Assembly (NCBI RefSeq): GCF_021190955.1
Contig: NZ_JAIOAO010000001.1
Span: forward strand, 1,488,001-1,552,000
From: Parachryseolinea silvisoli
GTDB lineage: Bacteria; Bacteroidota; Bacteroidia; Cytophagales; Cyclobacteriaceae
Direction: 5' to 3'
DNA length: 64,000 bases
Shown here: positions 61,007 through 64,000 of the stretch, piece after piece
Layout: each line of letters starts with the position of its first letter
Position numbering within the stretch: the stretch's first letter is position 1
Notes under the pieces: model-generated
What the model saw: the letters and a program-made list of their open reading frames with translations, nothing else
The model's database searches: none
Told to the model about the DNA's origin: nothing
Translations under genes and position numbers: made by a program

Positions 61007-61828
61007 TTACTTCATAGCATAAGACCACACCGGCAGCGAAAGGTCGTTTACAACATCTTCGGTTACGCTGCCTAATACCAGCCGCAGAAGGCCCTTCCAC
61101 GCGTGGGTACCCATGGCAATAAGCTGAGCATCGACATCCCTGGCATATCGGGCAATGCCACTTTCGACGTTAAAATCCGCGCGAACGCTCAGCCGGTAGT
61201 AATGAAGATGATGGCGTGTTGCCAGCTGCTGCAGATCTTTCAACACCAGGTGATCGGGCCGCAGAAGCATCGGCGTATTGATATGCAGCAGATGCAGTGT
61301 GGCGTCAAACAGCTCCTGCAGTTTTTTTACTTCGGCAACCAATGCGTCATCAATGACGTCGGAACCGATGGGAAAAACAATTTGCTCTATCTTCTCAGGA
61401 GCAGTATGAATGCCAATGACCGGTACGGTTGCATGTCGCACGACCCGTTGGGTATTAGAACCAAAGAACGCACCGGCGTTTCCGCGTGTGCCCATGACGA
61501 TAAGGTCGACCTCTTGGCGTTTGATGTAGTCTTTTATTTCCGCCTCCAGCGAGCTTACGACGTGTTTGAATACAACCCTTGGAAACCAGGCCGCATTTCG
61601 GGACAGCATATCTTTAAACTTCGCCTCCACCTCTAGCTCTCGTTCTTTCAGAAAGTCGAGATTGAACACATAGCTATCCGCTATAGACGGAACGCTACCC
61701 ACGGCGGTAATGTCGACGACATTAAGTACATGAATCTCTCCGCCGCTGCGTTCGGCGATCATCACAGCAAACTTGAAGGCCTCTTCTGCCGGCTTCGAAA
61801 AGTCGCATGGAACTAATATTCTTTTCAT
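61007..61828 (-). CDS. tandem-domain universal stress protein
   Basis: The 273-residue protein has two Usp domains: MKRILVPCDFSKPAEEAFKFAVMIAE with IVMGTRGNAGAFFGSNTQRVV, and a second ending IAMGTHAWKGLLRLVLGSVTEDVV. It is closest in layout to the Usp at 15647 (both keep NVVDIT/VIDMT and SDYTVE/ADFNVE segments). It lies 12 bp after the helical-protein gene, with which it shares a promoter. Confidence 0.9.
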   Translation of the reverse strand: MKRILVPCDFSKPAEEAFKFAVMIAERSGGEIHVLNVVDITAVGSVPSIADSYVFNLDFLKERELEVEAKFKDMLSRNAAWFPRVVFKHVVSSLEAEIKDYIKRQEVDLIVMGTRGNAGAFFGSNTQRVVRHATVPVIGIHTAPEKIEQIVFPIGSDVIDDALVAEVKKLQELFDATLHLLHINTPMLLRPDHLVLKDLQQLATRHHLHYYRLSVRADFNVESGIARYARDVDAQLIAMGTHAWKGLLRLVLGSVTEDVVNDLSLPVWSYAMK

Positions 61829-61840
61829 ATCAGGTTTGTT

Positions 61841-62296
61841 TTATTTCAATTCTTCACCTGCGGCGAGCGTCGTGACATCCGACGACATTCCCCTCTGTAT
61901 AAACTTGAAAAACTCTTCCTTATACACTGCATATTGATCACGCAATGCATCAATCTCTTGCAACAAGCTGTCGTGTACGCGGAAATACTCGAGTTTTGTT
62001 TCGTTGTGAGTCTCCAGCGCAACCGCCAGGCTTGCTTCAAGCAGGCGAAGTTTTGTGATAAAGGAATCTATCAACTCACTCCGATAGTATAAAAATATAC
62101 TTTGAAAGTGATCTATAAGTTTCTTATCCTCCTCCGCAGAGAATTCGGGAGCATACCGATCCAGCAATCGTTGAAAGAATGTAAGCTCAAGTTTCCATAA
62201 AACAGCGGCAGAAATAGCATCCAACGTCCGTCTGTGTTTTGTCAGCAGAGAAGGTTGCAGAATGTATTTGTCGGTTACAGATGTTACTGAGACCAT
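61841..62296 (-). CDS. hypothetical helical protein co-transcribed with Usp
   Basis: The 151-residue protein is predicted to be almost entirely helical (AVLWKLELTFFQRLLDRYAPEF, DSFITKLRLLEASLAVALE, LLQEIDALRDQYAVYKEEFFKFI), without membrane segments, like a coiled-coil bundle. It starts 53 bp after a one-mismatch operator (62349-62360) and ends 12 bp before the Usp gene. Family not recognised. Confidence 0.65.
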   Translation of the reverse strand: MVSVTSVTDKYILQPSLLTKHRRTLDAISAAVLWKLELTFFQRLLDRYAPEFSAEEDKKLIDHFQSIFLYYRSELIDSFITKLRLLEASLAVALETHNETKLEYFRVHDSLLQEIDALRDQYAVYKEEFFKFIQRGMSSDVTTLAAGEELK

Positions 62297-62596
62297 AGCG
62301 TTTATTTTTTACCTCTTGCAAAATGGCATTTCTTTATGGGTACTGCGATGACCAATGTCGCCTTAAATCATGATTTCTGTCAATGGTAGCAAAAAAGACA
62401 ATGATGAATGCGGTAGAGACCGTTATTCGATCAGACATGATTACGTTGTATCCCTCGGCAACGGCACAGAGAAATGAACGGCAAAAGAGCCGAGGTCGTA
62501 ATCGAAAAGGGCGAATGGAGTAGTTTTTGAACCCCTTTATAAAAGGAACCGCTGTTTCCCAAGGAATGGCTAAATTGGCAACCATATTATTCTAAA
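62297..62596. promoter_or_regulatory. divergent region with a one-mismatch operator
   Basis: This 300-bp region contains TGAC-CAAT-GTCG at 62349-62360, one mismatch to the island consensus. On the minus strand CCATTTTG lies 22 nt further, a weak -7 candidate for the Usp operon. A minus-strand frame at 62334-62585 overlaps this promoter and resembles no known protein. Nothing else is recognised. Confidence 0.4.
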
Positions 62597-63313
62597 ATGT
62601 TTCGTCAGGGAAAACCAAGGGCATTTATTCATAACCTTAGATTGGCATCGATGCTTTCGTTTGTTGCCGGTGTTGTGAATATCGCAGGTGTATTGTCAAT
62701 TCACACATTGACAACCAACATCACGGGACATTTTGCCTTCTTTTCAGAATACTTTGTACAAGGCGAGTATCAGATTGCATTGGAGTATGTAAGCTACATT
62801 GCCGCTTTCCTTTTAGGAGCGTTTAGTTGCGGATTTTTAGTAGAAATACTCTTGCAAAAGAAGCCGGCTATATCGCACACCATTCCGATGCTGTTGGAGA
62901 CAGGGATCCTGACTATCACAGCCTTTGCGCATGCATCAATCCCCACCGAATGGCTCGCCCGTTTATTACTGTTTTCGATGGGCTTGCAGAACGCCCTTGT
63001 CACGAAAGTTTCACAGGCGACAGTACGTACCACGCACCTGACAGGCCTGTTTACAGACCTTGGCATCGAACTATCTCAGCTGTTCTTTTACTGGAATACA
63101 CCCTCCACCCAAAAGTTATACAGAAGCATCTACCTGCGATTTGCCATTATAGCATTCTTCTTTTTGGGCGGGGTGATCGGTGGATTTCTGTATACGAAAA
63201 TACGACTCTATACTCTCCTCCTGGCAGCAGCGGGCCTATTAACAGCGCTGGCGTATGACAGTCTTCGTTTGGGGTTTCATTATTCCATTCGGAAAATTAA
63301 ATCCAAACTATAA
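62597..63313 (+). CDS. DUF1275 (YoaK-like) membrane protein
   Basis: The 238-residue protein has six hydrophobic segments and the DUF1275 pattern: LASMLSFVAGVVNIAGVLSIHTLTTNITGHFAFF at the start, LLLFSMGLQNALVTKVSQATVRTTHLTGLFTDLGIEL in the middle. It is an inner-membrane protein of unknown substrate. It lies outside the operator-bearing island. Confidence 0.85.
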   Translation: MFRQGKPRAFIHNLRLASMLSFVAGVVNIAGVLSIHTLTTNITGHFAFFSEYFVQGEYQIALEYVSYIAAFLLGAFSCGFLVEILLQKKPAISHTIPMLLETGILTITAFAHASIPTEWLARLLLFSMGLQNALVTKVSQATVRTTHLTGLFTDLGIELSQLFFYWNTPSTQKLYRSIYLRFAIIAFFFLGGVIGGFLYTKIRLYTLLLAAAGLLTALAYDSLRLGFHYSIRKIKSKL

Positions 63314-63468
63314 GCCAAGGTTGATTCACATTGCCCACGAAAGGAGAGGCTGCTCCGTACTGACAACATCGATACCGAGGCATCTGCCGGGACGTGCCAT
63401 TGTTGTAAATCCTGGTATCGGTGTATTCCCGCGAATTGACGGATCGACTGGATCATGCAGCAAGCGTA

Positions 63469-63912
63469 TTATCTTTTCCTTCGAAGAACAAGGCTATTCA
63501 CGACTGTCCCGATAAGTCCCAAGGTCAACGATACGATCGCCCCGGCTTTGCCTCCGCCAGTTCCGAAACCTCCGGTAATACTCGCCAGATGCACCAAACT
63601 TAGAATAATTGCAATGGCCCCAAGCGCCAGCGCCATGACGGCGCATGACCGGCCACTTCCTGTTCGGACAGATTGTCGATTTTTGACCCGCCAGCCAATA
63701 ACCAGGCTTATCAGCCCTACTACTCCGCCAACAAGGGATTGGGCCCGTGCGGAAGTGAGGCCAGTAACATAGGTGGGTTTCACGTCACTATTGTCGCTTG
63801 TAGCTTCGACGCTATTTTCATGATCGGCTTGTGCAAAGGCATTCTGCAAGGCTGAAACAGAAAATGCAATAGTTACCCAGATCACTATAAGTTGAGAAAT
63901 GGAATTTTTCAT
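63469..63912 (-). CDS. DUF6223-like exported membrane protein
   Basis: The 147-residue protein has a signal peptide or first helix (residues 6-26, ending NAFAQA), then TGLTSARAQSLVGGVVGLISLVIGWRVK, a helix RSCAVMALALGAIAIILSLVHLA, a Gly-rich turn GGFGTGGGKAG and a last helix AIVSLTLGLIGTVVNSLVL with a basic end. The layout matches small Bacteroidota proteins of the DUF6223 type. Function unknown. Confidence 0.7.
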   Translation of the reverse strand: MKNSISQLIVIWVTIAFSVSALQNAFAQADHENSVEATSDNSDVKPTYVTGLTSARAQSLVGGVVGLISLVIGWRVKNRQSVRTGSGRSCAVMALALGAIAIILSLVHLASITGGFGTGGGKAGAIVSLTLGLIGTVVNSLVLRRKR

Positions 63913-64000
63913 TCAATATGTTTTTGCTGGCAAAAAGCAAAATATGAAAAACGTAGTCTTGGAAAATTGCGACATACTACAACTTAAAATCGACAGTAGC

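Noticed and set aside
62334-62585. Minus-strand frame of 83 codons
   Set aside because: It overlaps the promoter region of the Usp operon, mixes basic and aromatic residues without a known pattern and has no neighbour support.
1-64000. CRISPR array, IS element, prophage, rRNA or tRNA
   Set aside because: No regularly spaced repeats, transposase or integrase sequences, or RNA-gene motifs were recognised on either strand.

Overview
The window looks like a chromosomal segment of a Bacteroidota bacterium, probably Cytophagales or Chitinophagales. It encodes a TonB-type outer-membrane receptor with a Gly-rich tail, a GLPGLI-family protein, DUF3570/DUF4266 proteins, YD-repeat-like lipoproteins and many hybrid regulators. 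Promoters fit the Bacteroidota -7 box TAnnTTTG, and start codons lack Shine-Dalgarno sequences. No rRNA, tRNA, insertion sequence, phage or CRISPR array was recognised.

Layout. 0.2-4.4 kb: SDR/AraC pair with duplicated operator-like repeats, membrane protein, Crp/Fnr-type regulator, lipoprotein. 4.8-8.1 kb: small beta-rich protein plus TPR sensor kinase (frameshifted) and a dihydrofolate-reductase-like protein (frameshifted). 8.5-14.6 kb: TonB-type receptor and GLPGLI protein, divergent from a two-component system. 14.9-19.6 kb: flavodoxin, tandem universal stress protein (Usp), Mla-type lipid transporter, FAD oxidoreductase. 21.1-27.5 kb: response-regulator remnants, porin, YceI and a DUF3570-DUF4266-ApbE-thioredoxin operon. 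27.9-62.3 kb: a stress/dormancy island with Usps, Hsp20, two DUF302 proteins, DUF892, GH57 amylase, acetyl-CoA hydrolase/transferase, an RNA-processing MBL nuclease, a baeRF protein, BON/DUF4136/PNPOx proteins, PfkB, L,D-transpeptidase, a MacB-type exporter, OsmC, AI-2E-type permease and PEP synthase. 62.6-63.9 kb: two membrane proteins.

The main finding is a shared regulatory signal. A 12-bp inverted repeat of FNR/CRP type, TGAY-N4-RTCA, occurs 15 times without mismatch in the intergenic regions between 15.5 and 60.8 kb, plus several one-mismatch copies. None was found in intergenic DNA of the first 14 kb or of the porin/ApbE segment. At 12 promoters the repeat lies exactly 23 nt before a TAnnTTTG-like -7 box, which places its centre near -41.5, the classical class II activator position. 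The sites precede flavodoxin, DUF2892-GT-GH57, Hsp20, a P-type ATPase remnant, acetyl-CoA hydrolase, Usp, MBL nuclease, YtxH, BON, OsmC, PEP synthase and a possible small RNA. The best candidate regulator is encoded inside the island: a receiver domain fused to a Crp/Fnr domain whose recognition helix keeps the Glu and Arg that read TGA in CRP and FNR.

The second theme is gene decay. The P-type ATPase is collapsed to its two ends, one Usp is broken, a CHASE3-PAS sensor is frameshifted and lacks an output domain, a glycosyltransferase carries two in-frame deletions, and two response-regulator fragments lie tail to tail. Several lesions are single-base losses in short homopolymers, so assembly error must be excluded for those.
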